Below are positions 6,475 to 12,347 of a DNA stretch of 14,169 nt, piece by piece. The stretch is taken from contig CADBLW010000125.1 in NCBI GenBank assembly GCA_902795625.1, positions 1-14,169 of the forward strand, read 5' to 3'. The notes beneath the pieces are model-generated. The model was not told the DNA's origin, did no database searches, and saw only the letters and a list, made by a program, of their open reading frames with translations. A program made the position numbers and the translations under genes. Source of the DNA: an uncultured Lachnospiraceae bacterium (GTDB lineage: Bacteria > Bacillota > Clostridia > Lachnospirales > Lachnospiraceae). Within the stretch, counting starts at the first letter, position 1. Each line of letters begins with the position of its first letter.

Positions 6475-7023
6475 TCACACCTTCATGTAGACCGCATTTT
6501 CCCGCGTGAGAATTCCTTCGCTGATCATATCCCTTCGGATCGTGCAGTAGTCGTCGTGAAATGCCAGAAGAATGTCGTTGACCTCATTTTCCGAGTACTG
6601 TCTGCCCTTCTCGAAGGACTTCGCGAGTTCCTCGAGGACGATTCGCTCCTTCTTCCGCTGGCTGGGGATCGATTTGAGCTTTCCGTATTCGAAAAATGCG
6701 GCGATCACCTTCTTGCGGTACGCGTCCTCGCGCTCCTGCTGCAGCTTGCTCTCGGAAGCCTTCTCCCGAAGGATGTCGAGAATGCTCACCTCGAAGACGT
6801 CCTTTTTGATGGAATACATCATGTAGTACTGGTCCTTGTAAGCGTAGACAGCACCGGCCTCCTCGAGCTTCTTCAGGTGGAATGACACCGTCGCCGAGGT
6901 CACGCCGAGGCGCTCCGCAAGGCGCTCCACATACATGTCCTCCTCCATCAGTGACTTCAGGATCGCGAGCCTTGATTTGTCGGCAAGACACTTGAAAAAT
7001 ACAATGGCTTCCTGATCCGTCAT
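6475..7023 (-). CDS. ArsR-type HTH regulator with C-terminal DUF2087
   Basis: Regulator of 182 aa. Residues about 5-75 are an ArsR winged helix (FFKCLADKSRLAILKSLME, then LAERLGVTSATVSFHLKKLEEAG, then the wing YKDQYYMMYSIKKDVF). Residues about 113-182 match DUF2087 (LKSIPSQRKKERIVLEELA, YSENEVNDILLAFHDDYCTIRRDMISEGIL), a domain commonly attached to such regulators. No cysteine-based metal site like that of true arsenic sensors is visible, so the signal is probably not a metal. ATG 7023 overlaps the stop of the preceding 123-aa protein gene (ATGA), indicating translational coupling. The promoter region 7420-7499 of this unit carries palindromes suited to a dimeric ArsR protein, so autorepression is likely. 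A regulator/partner pair with the upstream protein is inferred. Confidence 0.9.
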   Translation of the reverse strand: MTDQEAIVFFKCLADKSRLAILKSLMEEDMYVERLAERLGVTSATVSFHLKKLEEAGAVYAYKDQYYMMYSIKKDVFEVSILDILREKASESKLQQEREDAYRKKVIAAFFEYGKLKSIPSQRKKERIVLEELAKSFEKGRQYSENEVNDILLAFHDDYCTIRRDMISEGILTRENAVYMKV

Positions 7024-7391
7024 GCCGCATCACCCCCAAACAAGCTGTCAACCTTCGCGATGATCTCGTCCGCGACCTTCAGCTTCGCTTCCTCGATCAT
7101 GATCTTCTCTGCGTCATCATGCTTCGTCGCCTCTGCAAGCGACTGTCTCCAGGCCCCCGGAACTCTCTCCGCAAGCTTGCGGAACTCGCCGAGAAACCGG
7201 CTCTCATCACCGTTCGAGGTTTTCGCCGCCGCATTGATCAACGCCGCAAACACGTCATAAATGTTGTACGCCGCGCGGTACGGTCTCGCCTCATCCGCAC
7301 GGCCGTCCTTCACGAGCGTGTCGATGGTCTCCTGCACCGAGGCCTTGGATACGCTCATGTATTGTGTGATCTCTTCTATCTTTTTCTCCAT
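7020..7391 (-). CDS. Conserved-looking 123-aa protein of unknown function, coupled to ArsR regulator
   Basis: I do not recognise a family. The protein has 123 aa, is predicted to be almost fully alpha-helical and soluble, and has no signal peptide or membrane helix. The N-terminal part (MEKKIEEITQYMSVSKASVQ) could be a short HTH-like or helical segment. The middle is aromatic-rich (RPYRAAYNIYDVFAALINAA), and the C-terminus is charged and helical (KIMIEEAKLKVADEIIAKVD). ATG at 7391 is chosen because GGGAGG lies about 8 nt upstream; the open frame to 7457 would run back over the promoter. The gene ends in an ATGA overlap with the ArsR/DUF2087 gene, so the two are made together. The arrangement would suit a function gated by the regulator, but that is speculation. 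Confidence 0.78.
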   Translation of the reverse strand: MEKKIEEITQYMSVSKASVQETIDTLVKDGRADEARPYRAAYNIYDVFAALINAAAKTSNGDESRFLGEFRKLAERVPGAWRQSLAEATKHDDAEKIMIEEAKLKVADEIIAKVDSLFGGDAA

Positions 7392-7419
7392 TGGAATTAC
7401 CTCCCTTTGCTGTATTTGT

Positions 7420-7435
7420 TTAGATGCGCGTCTAA
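7420..7435. promoter_or_regulatory. Probable ArsR operator downstream of the transcription start
   Basis: TTAGA-TGCGCG-TCTAA is an inverted repeat with perfect 5-bp arms and a GCGC core. It lies at about +6 to +21 of the predicted start and 29 bp before the ATG of the unknown-protein/ArsR unit. Its half TTAGATG recurs in inverted orientation as CATCTAA at 7493-7499, on the far side of the promoter. This fits autorepression by the ArsR product. Confidence 0.55.
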
Positions 7436-7447
7436 TCAGATGATTGT

Positions 7448-7476
7448 AAAGTAACACAAAGGAAGGTTCTTGTCAA
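7448..7476 (-). promoter_or_regulatory. Promoter of the unknown-protein/ArsR/HAD unit
   Basis: Minus strand: a perfect TTGACA (-35, 7476-7471), a 17-bp spacer, and TACTTT (-10, 7453-7448; 3 of 6 matches). The consensus -35 and ideal spacing support it; the poor -10 suggests a weak or regulated promoter. Confidence 0.6.
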
Positions 7477-7492
7477 TATCCATTTTGATATT
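7475..7492. promoter_or_regulatory. Palindrome touching the -35 element
   Basis: AATATC-CATTTT-GATATT is an inverted repeat with perfect 6-bp arms. It overlaps the TTGACA element by two bases, and CATCTAA (7493-7499) follows at once. A regulator bound here would interfere with RNA polymerase. Which protein binds is unknown. Confidence 0.42.
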
Positions 7493-7520
7493 CATCTAAT
7501 TATTTTTGTTCCTAATTTCG

Positions 7521-8726
7521 TCAGATGCTTTCCGGACCGGTCACGCTCTCACAGCCGTTGAACTTCGCAAACCGATGCAGCGTCCGCTCCAGCGCGGTCT
7601 CCAGTTTCTTCGTAACGCGGACGCCCGGATCGCACCAAAGACCCTTAACGCGGAGAACTCCTTCCTTTCGATCCACCGCACTATCGACGCGGCCGACAAA
7701 GCGGTCTCCGAACAGGATCGGCAGTGTGTAATAGCCGTATTTGCGCTTCACGGCGGGCGTGTAGATTTCCCACGAATAGCGGAAATCAAACACCGCCTCC
7801 ACCAGCGACTTGTCCCACATCATCGGGTCGAGGGGCGCGATGAACTCCATGCGGGGTTTCAGATCTGCATCTCCGGCGATCACTGCCTGCATAAGCGCAT
7901 CGTCCTCCGAGCGGTAATGGAAAACCTGTTTGATGCCCTCCACCTGCACGGGGATGATCTTTCCCTCCGCAGTCAGCTGCTCCAGAATGCTCTTCCGCCG
8001 CTCCGCGTTCACATAGATCCCGAGATATGCGGTGCTGTTCTTGTCCCACAAAAGGCCAACCGCCCCGATCCTCCGAAGAACGCGCCATGCCTGGAATTCC
8101 TCCTCATCGCTGCACGGATTGGGCATCTCAAGATACTCTTTCGGCAAATACTTCTCCGCCAGATCATAGTACTTTCGACTGCTGTTTTTGTGGTGGATCA
8201 CAAGCACGCCGTCGGTGTAAAGCTGCTCCAGGACCGACCGTGCCGCTTGTGACTTTTTGTGCCAGTTCCCGCTCCAGTGCATCGAGGAATGCCAGAAGAT
8301 CTCTCCCTCGATGGGAAGCGTGTCGCTGCAGACAGGGCCATTTTCCGTGATATACGCGATCGCCTGCTCTTTCAGCTCCTCGAGACCCTCAAACGTCTCC
8401 CCGAGAGCAATGCTTCGCTCCCGGTACGAGGAGAAGAAGGGCCAATCCTCCGCCGGCCAGATGGAGAGCTCCTTGTCGGCGTAATCTACCAGCTTCCGGT
8501 CCTGGTACAACAGCTCCGCCAGCATCGATTTGGAGAAGTCTTTCACGCGGGACTGCAGCGTCAGCTCCGCATTCTTTCCGCACACATCCACCGGGTCATA
8601 CTGGATACACCCGGCCTGGCGGACATAGGAATAGGCGCCGTCCTTCCCGGCGAAGCGATGAGCCCCGATCAGGCCCTGTTTTGCCAGAATGAACTGCCGC
8701 GCCTGTTGTTTCGTTATCGTCTGCAC
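7521..8726 (-). CDS. AlkZ/YcaQ-type winged-helix DNA glycosylase homologue (HTH_42 family)
   Basis: Protein of 401 aa, the usual length of the HTH_42 family (PF06224), to which E. coli YcaQ and Streptomyces AlkZ belong. These are glycosylases that remove alkylated bases and unhook interstrand crosslinks. The family's catalytic Q-x-Q/Q-x-D motif appears as Q42-Y43-D44 in AGCIQYDPVDVC, the QxD form typical of YcaQ-like members. Other supporting segments are VDYADKELSIWP (around 80), FIAPLDPMMWDKSLVEAVFDFRY (about 290-312) and the C-terminal VGRVDSAVDRKEGVL. It would act on cytoplasmic DNA; the lesion range is unknown. GTG at 8726 is preceded by GAGGAAG. It follows the GNAT gene by 10 bp and is the last gene of the XRE-led unit. 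No strong terminator follows, so read-through into the next unit is possible. Confidence 0.9.
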   Translation of the reverse strand: MQTITKQQARQFILAKQGLIGAHRFAGKDGAYSYVRQAGCIQYDPVDVCGKNAELTLQSRVKDFSKSMLAELLYQDRKLVDYADKELSIWPAEDWPFFSSYRERSIALGETFEGLEELKEQAIAYITENGPVCSDTLPIEGEIFWHSSMHWSGNWHKKSQAARSVLEQLYTDGVLVIHHKNSSRKYYDLAEKYLPKEYLEMPNPCSDEEEFQAWRVLRRIGAVGLLWDKNSTAYLGIYVNAERRKSILEQLTAEGKIIPVQVEGIKQVFHYRSEDDALMQAVIAGDADLKPRMEFIAPLDPMMWDKSLVEAVFDFRYSWEIYTPAVKRKYGYYTLPILFGDRFVGRVDSAVDRKEGVLRVKGLWCDPGVRVTKKLETALERTLHRFAKFNGCESVTGPESI

Positions 8727-8736
8727 TCTTTCTTCC

Positions 8737-9189
8737 TCACAGTTTATACTGCATAAAATTTCCGTTCTTTACGAACCCGAAGTCCGTGTACAACAATACG
8801 CCCATATCCGACGCGGTGATCTGCACCGATCCGCAGCCGTAGGCGCGGGCCTCCTCAACAACTCTGCCGAGAAGCTCCTTCGCGATCCCCATGCGTCGAT
8901 ACCCCGGGTCCGTGAACATGCTCGAGAGCAGCCCGATCCGTCCGCTGGGACAGCTGAAATACGGCGGTTTCTCCACGAATGACATTCCGCTTGTGCCGAC
9001 AATCTTCTCCCCATCCACAGCAAGCCACGATACAAAGGTTCCGTCCGCCATATGTCTCGCATAGTAATCCTGCAGCGCAGGCACCAGGTCGATGTCCTCG
9101 GTCGCCCCCTCCTCGCGCAGCTGCGTGATGCGCATCCGGATGAACGTATCCAGATCCGCCGGTGTCATTTTCCTGTATTCAATTCCCAT
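8737..9189 (-). CDS. GNAT family N-acetyltransferase
   Basis: Acetyl-CoA-dependent acetyltransferase of 150 aa in a single domain. N-terminal IEYRKMTPADLDTFIRMR is a standard GNAT opening. The core has KIVGTSGMSFVEKPP, then motif A in LSSMFTDPGYRRMGIAKELL with the R-R-M-G-I-A loop, then ARAYGCGSVQITASDMGVLLYTDFGF, where the Y-x-x-F/Y-G-F end is clear. The substrate is unknown. ATG at 9189 follows GAGGTAAG. It lies 24 bp after the methyltransferase-GNAT fusion and 10 bp before the AlkZ-like gene, so it is an internal gene of an operon. With the GNAT half of the fusion there are two acetyltransferase domains side by side; they are clearly different in sequence and not a recent duplication. Confidence 0.92.
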   Translation of the reverse strand: MGIEYRKMTPADLDTFIRMRITQLREEGATEDIDLVPALQDYYARHMADGTFVSWLAVDGEKIVGTSGMSFVEKPPYFSCPSGRIGLLSSMFTDPGYRRMGIAKELLGRVVEEARAYGCGSVQITASDMGVLLYTDFGFVKNGNFMQYKL

Positions 9190-9213
9190 ACTTTTCTTAC
9201 CTCATTACTGCTT

Positions 9214-10536
9214 TCATTTTCCGCTGTTTGTGTCGATCCAGAAGCGTTTCATCCTGCTCCCGTCGACATCGATGGATTTTTCGTAGACCCCGCCGTTTGC
9301 AAGGATGACACTCTCGCTTGCCGGATTGGTCTCGTCGCAGGTCACCAGCATCCGGTCAATCCCGAGCCTTCTCGCATTGATGATATTGAGGCGCAGCATT
9401 TCCCTGGCATAGCCATGGCCGCGCTCCGACGGGCGCACGGAGTACCCGCAATGGCCGCCCCACATGCCCAGAATCGGGTGGTTGATATGGTGCCGCAGAT
9501 CGATCACTCCGACGACTTTGTTGTCGTATCCCCGGACCGCCAGATACGTGGTGGAAGGAACCGCCACACCGGTCTCCTGACAGGTGTCCTCGCTCTTACG
9601 TCTGCGGCAAATGTCGATCCACTCCTCCGGGGATGTGCACTTATCCATCGAAAGACACCCCGCGAACTGATTCTCATCGTCGGCGTCGTTCTCCAGAATC
9701 TCACTGCGGAACGCCCAAACGTCCTCGGCGTACTCCTCCGCCGGCTCGACCAGAAAGATCTTCTCCCCCGGGCCCTCGGCGATAAACATGCCGTAATCTT
9801 TGGGAAGACGCAGCACTCCGTCATGCATGTTCCGCTCCAAAGTCGACCGCATCACATCCCTCGGCAAATCCTGAATGTCCGACCATGACGGCAGCGAGTA
9901 GATATAGTCAACCATATCCTCGACATCAGTGACCTCGAGGGCGTCTTCATACCGGAGAGTCTGCACCTTTGAGAAGAAGTTTTCCAGCTTTTCCGCGCCG
10001 TTTTGGAGCGTAAACGAGTAATTCCGGGCACCGGAAATCGGAAGATCATCAAACATCAGATCTACCTTCTCCATCATACCGTTCTCACCGTAGGTCGCGC
10101 AGTAGAATGTTCCGTCATCCTTCAGAACACGCTGTACTTCCCGAAGCCCTTTCATAAGGTCTGGAACATGATAAAGCATCATATTGGCGATGACGACATC
10201 AAACGTCTTATCCGGATAAGGAATGTCCTGAATATCGATACAGCGGTACTCAATCCCCGGACAATCCCTGAGATTACCCTGTGCCGTTTCCAGCATTCCC
10301 TCGGAAAAATCCGACAGGATCAGTTTGGAACACCTCTCGATGATGTCATTCTTCCCGCACCACATCTCCCCGGTGCCGCATCCGAGCTCCAGAACAGACA
10401 TTCCTTCCCGGATCCGGTAATTCGAAAAGATCCAGTTGCCGAAGCCCTGTTTGTTCGTGGAATATTTGCTGTGCAGCGTGATCCGGATACTCAGTTTATC
10501 CGATGTGCTGTACTGCTCTTTGACTGTTTCACTCAT
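9214..10536 (-). CDS. SAM-dependent methyltransferase fused to GNAT acetyltransferase
   Basis: Two enzymes in one chain of 440 aa. Residues about 1-255 are a class I methyltransferase: motif I VLELGCGTGEMW (48-59), acidic DFSEGMLETAQ (76-86), DIQDIPYPDKTFDVVIANMMLYHVPD (101-126) and REVQRVLKDDGTFYC (132-146), as in the Methyltransf_11/25 group. Residues about 261-440 are a GNAT domain of the COG3981-like type (EPAEEYAEDVWAFRSEIL; motif A GYSVRPSERGHGYAREML at 364-381; VTCDETNPASESVILANGG). Both cofactor sites look complete, so it may methylate and acetylate the same or related small molecules. ATG at 10536 follows GGGGGAG. It lies 15 bp after the peptidase-like gene and 24 bp before a second GNAT. 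An assembly error joining two genes is unlikely because the frame is continuous. Confidence 0.9.
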   Translation of the reverse strand: MSETVKEQYSTSDKLSIRITLHSKYSTNKQGFGNWIFSNYRIREGMSVLELGCGTGEMWCGKNDIIERCSKLILSDFSEGMLETAQGNLRDCPGIEYRCIDIQDIPYPDKTFDVVIANMMLYHVPDLMKGLREVQRVLKDDGTFYCATYGENGMMEKVDLMFDDLPISGARNYSFTLQNGAEKLENFFSKVQTLRYEDALEVTDVEDMVDYIYSLPSWSDIQDLPRDVMRSTLERNMHDGVLRLPKDYGMFIAEGPGEKIFLVEPAEEYAEDVWAFRSEILENDADDENQFAGCLSMDKCTSPEEWIDICRRRKSEDTCQETGVAVPSTTYLAVRGYDNKVVGVIDLRHHINHPILGMWGGHCGYSVRPSERGHGYAREMLRLNIINARRLGIDRMLVTCDETNPASESVILANGGVYEKSIDVDGSRMKRFWIDTNSGK

Positions 10537-10551
10537 GGTTACTCTCCCCCT

Positions 10552-11004
10552 TTAGAGGAACCTCCAGTAGGTTCCTGTCCCTGTATTTTCAAACATACTG
10601 CTGAAATTTCTCATCGTCGGAATGTGGATCAACACCGCTCTTCCCCGGTACTTTTCCAGCAGACACCAATACGCCTCGTTGCACAGATACTGTGTCGGCG
10701 TATCCGAGATCACACTCTTGATGCCTGCCTCCGCCAGTCGTTTTGAAATATCCGCCGTGTCCAGCTCCGTGGCCAATCGCATCCCATCCTTTTCCGCACA
10801 TTGCTCGATCCGGAACGAATCCGTAAGGCTTTTGTCTGCGCCGAAAAGGCAGATGCGATCGTACTCCGCGGAGAGCCCGTCAATATCTCTCCTAAGGCCC
10901 GTGAAGGAATTGGTCAGCAGAACGTGCTGCCCCGCCAGGGAATTCACCAGCGCGGCGGAAGAATTGTTTTGGCCTTTGAAGCCGATATATAATGTCTTGC
11001 TCAT
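10552..11004 (-). CDS. Compact pyroglutamyl-peptidase I-like (peptidase family C15) protein
   Basis: Protein of 150 aa resembling pyroglutamyl peptidase I, which removes N-terminal pyroglutamate from peptides. Family hallmarks are recognisable: an opening TLYIGFKGQNNSSAALVNSL (compare TGFxPFGxxxxNPS), RICLFGADKS (compare xLGxAxGR), FRIEQCAEKD with the catalytic Glu (E67), SDTPTQYLCNEAYWCLLE with the catalytic Cys (C108), and VLIHIP with the catalytic His (H127). The triad is kept, but the chain is well below the usual 200-215 aa, mainly from shorter loops, and the GTYVCN glycine is replaced (TQYLCN). Activity is therefore plausible but unproven. ATG at 11004 is used because the fold begins there. 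The frame opens upstream to 11070, and GGAAAG is the nearest ribosome binding site. A nine-codon ORF with a stronger site precedes it. Operon neighbour of the XRE and methyltransferase-GNAT genes. Confidence 0.72.
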   Translation of the reverse strand: MSKTLYIGFKGQNNSSAALVNSLAGQHVLLTNSFTGLRRDIDGLSAEYDRICLFGADKSLTDSFRIEQCAEKDGMRLATELDTADISKRLAEAGIKSVISDTPTQYLCNEAYWCLLEKYRGRAVLIHIPTMRNFSSMFENTGTGTYWRFL

Positions 11005-11021
11005 AGTTAACTTTCCGTATC

Positions 11022-11051
11022 TCACCGATGGAATAGTCCCCACTGCTCCAT
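11022..11051 (-). CDS. Nine-codon leader ORF candidate
   Basis: ATG at 11051 opens MEQWGLFHR and stops with TGA at 11024-11022, 17 nt before the peptidase-like ATG. AAGGAGGG (11067-11060), the strongest ribosome binding site in the region, lies 8 nt upstream of this ATG. Its start region can pair with the hairpin at 11087-11096. It may be a translated leader that couples or controls the downstream gene, or a chance ORF. Nothing but the ribosome binding site and position supports it. Confidence 0.35.
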   Translation of the reverse strand: MEQWGLFHR

Positions 11052-11080
11052 CCTTTGTTCCCTCCTTCACAGGTTAGTGT

Positions 11081-11111
11081 CGGAAAATGGAGCAGTCAGC
11101 TCCATTTTCCG
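11081..11111. other. Perfect 13-bp hairpin at the XRE gene stop codon
   Basis: CGGAAAATGGAGC (11081-11093) and GCTCCATTTTCCG (11099-11111) are exact inverted repeats around a 5-nt loop. On the minus strand the XRE stop codon TGA falls in the loop (11098-11096). No T-tract follows toward the next gene, so it resembles an intercistronic processing, stability or attenuation hairpin more than a terminator. It competes with a second 10-bp pairing (11042-11051 with 11087-11096). Confidence 0.7.
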
Positions 11112-12235
11112 GCGGTCTTCTTCAGTCGTTCCGAAAGTGCCTGAAATTCAGAATTGTCCCTTACGAAGTCGTAATAATCATTCTGCATTTCCTCAAGCAC
11201 CTCGGCGGTGTTGTTTTGGTCGGTGTATGCTTCGAAATCTCCGAACTCCGTTCCCCGCAGGATCAGGGATGTGTGAACCTGCTTCTCTGCACCTTCCTCA
11301 CCGCAGTTCTGCATGAATGCCTCGGCATGCGCCACAGCTTCGCTCAGATGCCGAAGGGTTTTCTCCTTATCCTGCTCGCCTCGGGCTGCCAGCCTTGCGA
11401 TCTGAAGGTGGGCACACATCAGCCGGTCGTGGAAGAAGCCGTAATCCCCATTCTCGAAAATTATCCCCAACAGGTCGATGACTTTCTCTACTATTGCGGC
11501 CTCCTCGGATGCGGTGTATTCCCGGCTCCCATCCTCATTTTCCACATTGAAGAAATTGAGCCGCATGCAGAGCCAAGTCAGAAGCATATTCACTTCTGTG
11601 CGCTTGTTTTCCAGCTGTTTCTGCCCCCTGCCGATCATAGCCAGAAGGCTCTCCCGGCACATCGGCAGGGACGGCATCTCGTTGGCGATCGCCGCTGCCT
11701 TCTCGTCCTCACCGAGACAGTCATAAGAATAACACAGGATCTGCCTCGCGCACGAAAGGCTTTCGGCATCCTTACATCCCTCCAGGATTTTCTGCGCCGT
11801 AGAGACGCATTTCTGAAGCAGCTGCCGTGATTTCGGCTTGTCTTCCGCGTTGAGGTTCATCGCCATTGCGTATTCAACATTCAACAGCGATACCATCAAG
11901 TCATAATTGTTTGGAAAATGCTTCAGTGCGTCCGTAAGGATCTTCTCCGCCTTCACCAGATGCCCGCGCGATGAGGCTCCCTCAGCCTCCTCTTTGATGC
12001 GCCTGATCTCCGCCTCATCCTTCTCGCGATTGATGTCCAAAAGCTCATCGGAGGTGACGTCCAGTACCCGGCACAAGATCGGGATGGCCGATATATCGGG
12101 AAATGTCTTCCCCGTCTCCCACTGCGATACGGCGGAAACCGAGACATTGAGCTGTTCCGCCAGTTGTTCCTGCGTGATTCCCGCTTTCTTTCTGAACTGT
12201 GTTATTTTCTTTCCGAGATTCTGTAATGCTTCCAT
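11096..12235 (-). CDS. XRE-family HTH transcriptional regulator with long helical-repeat C-terminus
   Basis: Cytoplasmic regulator of 379 aa. The N-terminal 70 residues are a Cro/CI-type helix-turn-helix (LGKKITQFRKKAGITQEQLAE, SVSAVSQWETGKTFPDIS, LCRVLDVTSDELL). The remaining 300 residues are alpha-helical with TPR-like stretches (KAEKILTDALKHFPNNYDLMVSL, ESLSCARQILCYSYDCLGEDEKAA), suggesting a peptide- or protein-sensing domain. Same layout as the plus-strand XRE gene at 3374, but longer. ATG at 12235 is chosen because GGAGG lies 8 nt upstream; the frame opens five codons earlier at 12250, but that start would bury the ribosome binding site. It leads the unit with the peptidase-like, methyltransferase-GNAT, GNAT and AlkZ-like genes. 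Two dyads at its promoter (12254-12301) suggest autoregulation. Confidence 0.92.
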   Translation of the reverse strand: MEALQNLGKKITQFRKKAGITQEQLAEQLNVSVSAVSQWETGKTFPDISAIPILCRVLDVTSDELLDINREKDEAEIRRIKEEAEGASSRGHLVKAEKILTDALKHFPNNYDLMVSLLNVEYAMAMNLNAEDKPKSRQLLQKCVSTAQKILEGCKDAESLSCARQILCYSYDCLGEDEKAAAIANEMPSLPMCRESLLAMIGRGQKQLENKRTEVNMLLTWLCMRLNFFNVENEDGSREYTASEEAAIVEKVIDLLGIIFENGDYGFFHDRLMCAHLQIARLAARGEQDKEKTLRHLSEAVAHAEAFMQNCGEEGAEKQVHTSLILRGTEFGDFEAYTDQNNTAEVLEEMQNDYYDFVRDNSEFQALSERLKKTAGKWS

Positions 12236-12253
12236 TCTTCTGTCCTCCATTTT

Positions 12254-12283
12254 CTATAGTCCGGCGCCTTGACCTTACTATAG
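12254..12283. promoter_or_regulatory. 7-bp inverted repeat spanning the -10 of the XRE promoter
   Basis: CTATAGT (12254-12260) and ACTATAG (12277-12283) are exact inverted copies 16 bp apart. One arm contains the -10 hexamer and the other lies near the start codon. It is a candidate second operator or leader stem. Confidence 0.38.
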
Positions 12284-12305
12284 GGCATTTTCCGTAAAAT
12301 GAAAA
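12277..12305 (-). promoter_or_regulatory. Promoter of the XRE-led operon
   Basis: Minus strand: TTTTCA (-35, 12305-12300; 4 of 6), a 17-bp spacer, then TATAGT (-10, 12282-12277; 5 of 6). The start would be near 12270, giving a leader of about 35 nt. It lies in a 112-bp gap after the kinase-like gene. Confidence 0.55.
12286..12301. promoter_or_regulatory. Palindromic operator candidate inside the XRE promoter
   Basis: CATTTT-CCGT-AAAATG has perfect 6-bp arms. It fills the spacer and touches the -35 element of the XRE promoter, so a bound dimer would block RNA polymerase. The XRE protein itself is the natural candidate; this is inferred from position. Confidence 0.5.
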
Positions 12306-12347
12306 GACAGCAGTGCTAAGTTTTGATTACAGTTTCACTTAAGATTT

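Noticed and set aside
6410..6478. Longer HAD protein starting at GTG 6478
   Set aside because: The added 23 residues are low-complexity and basic, there is no proper ribosome binding site, and the conserved-looking domain starts at ATG 6409.
9052..9888. Plus-strand ORF of 278 codons opposite the GNAT and methyltransferase-GNAT genes
   Set aside because: Antisense shadow of genes with clear cofactor motifs; no ribosome binding site or domain.
11081..11111. Hairpin as intrinsic terminator of the XRE gene
   Set aside because: No T-tract follows on the minus strand, and the next gene with its ribosome binding site begins soon after, so a read-through or processing element is more likely.
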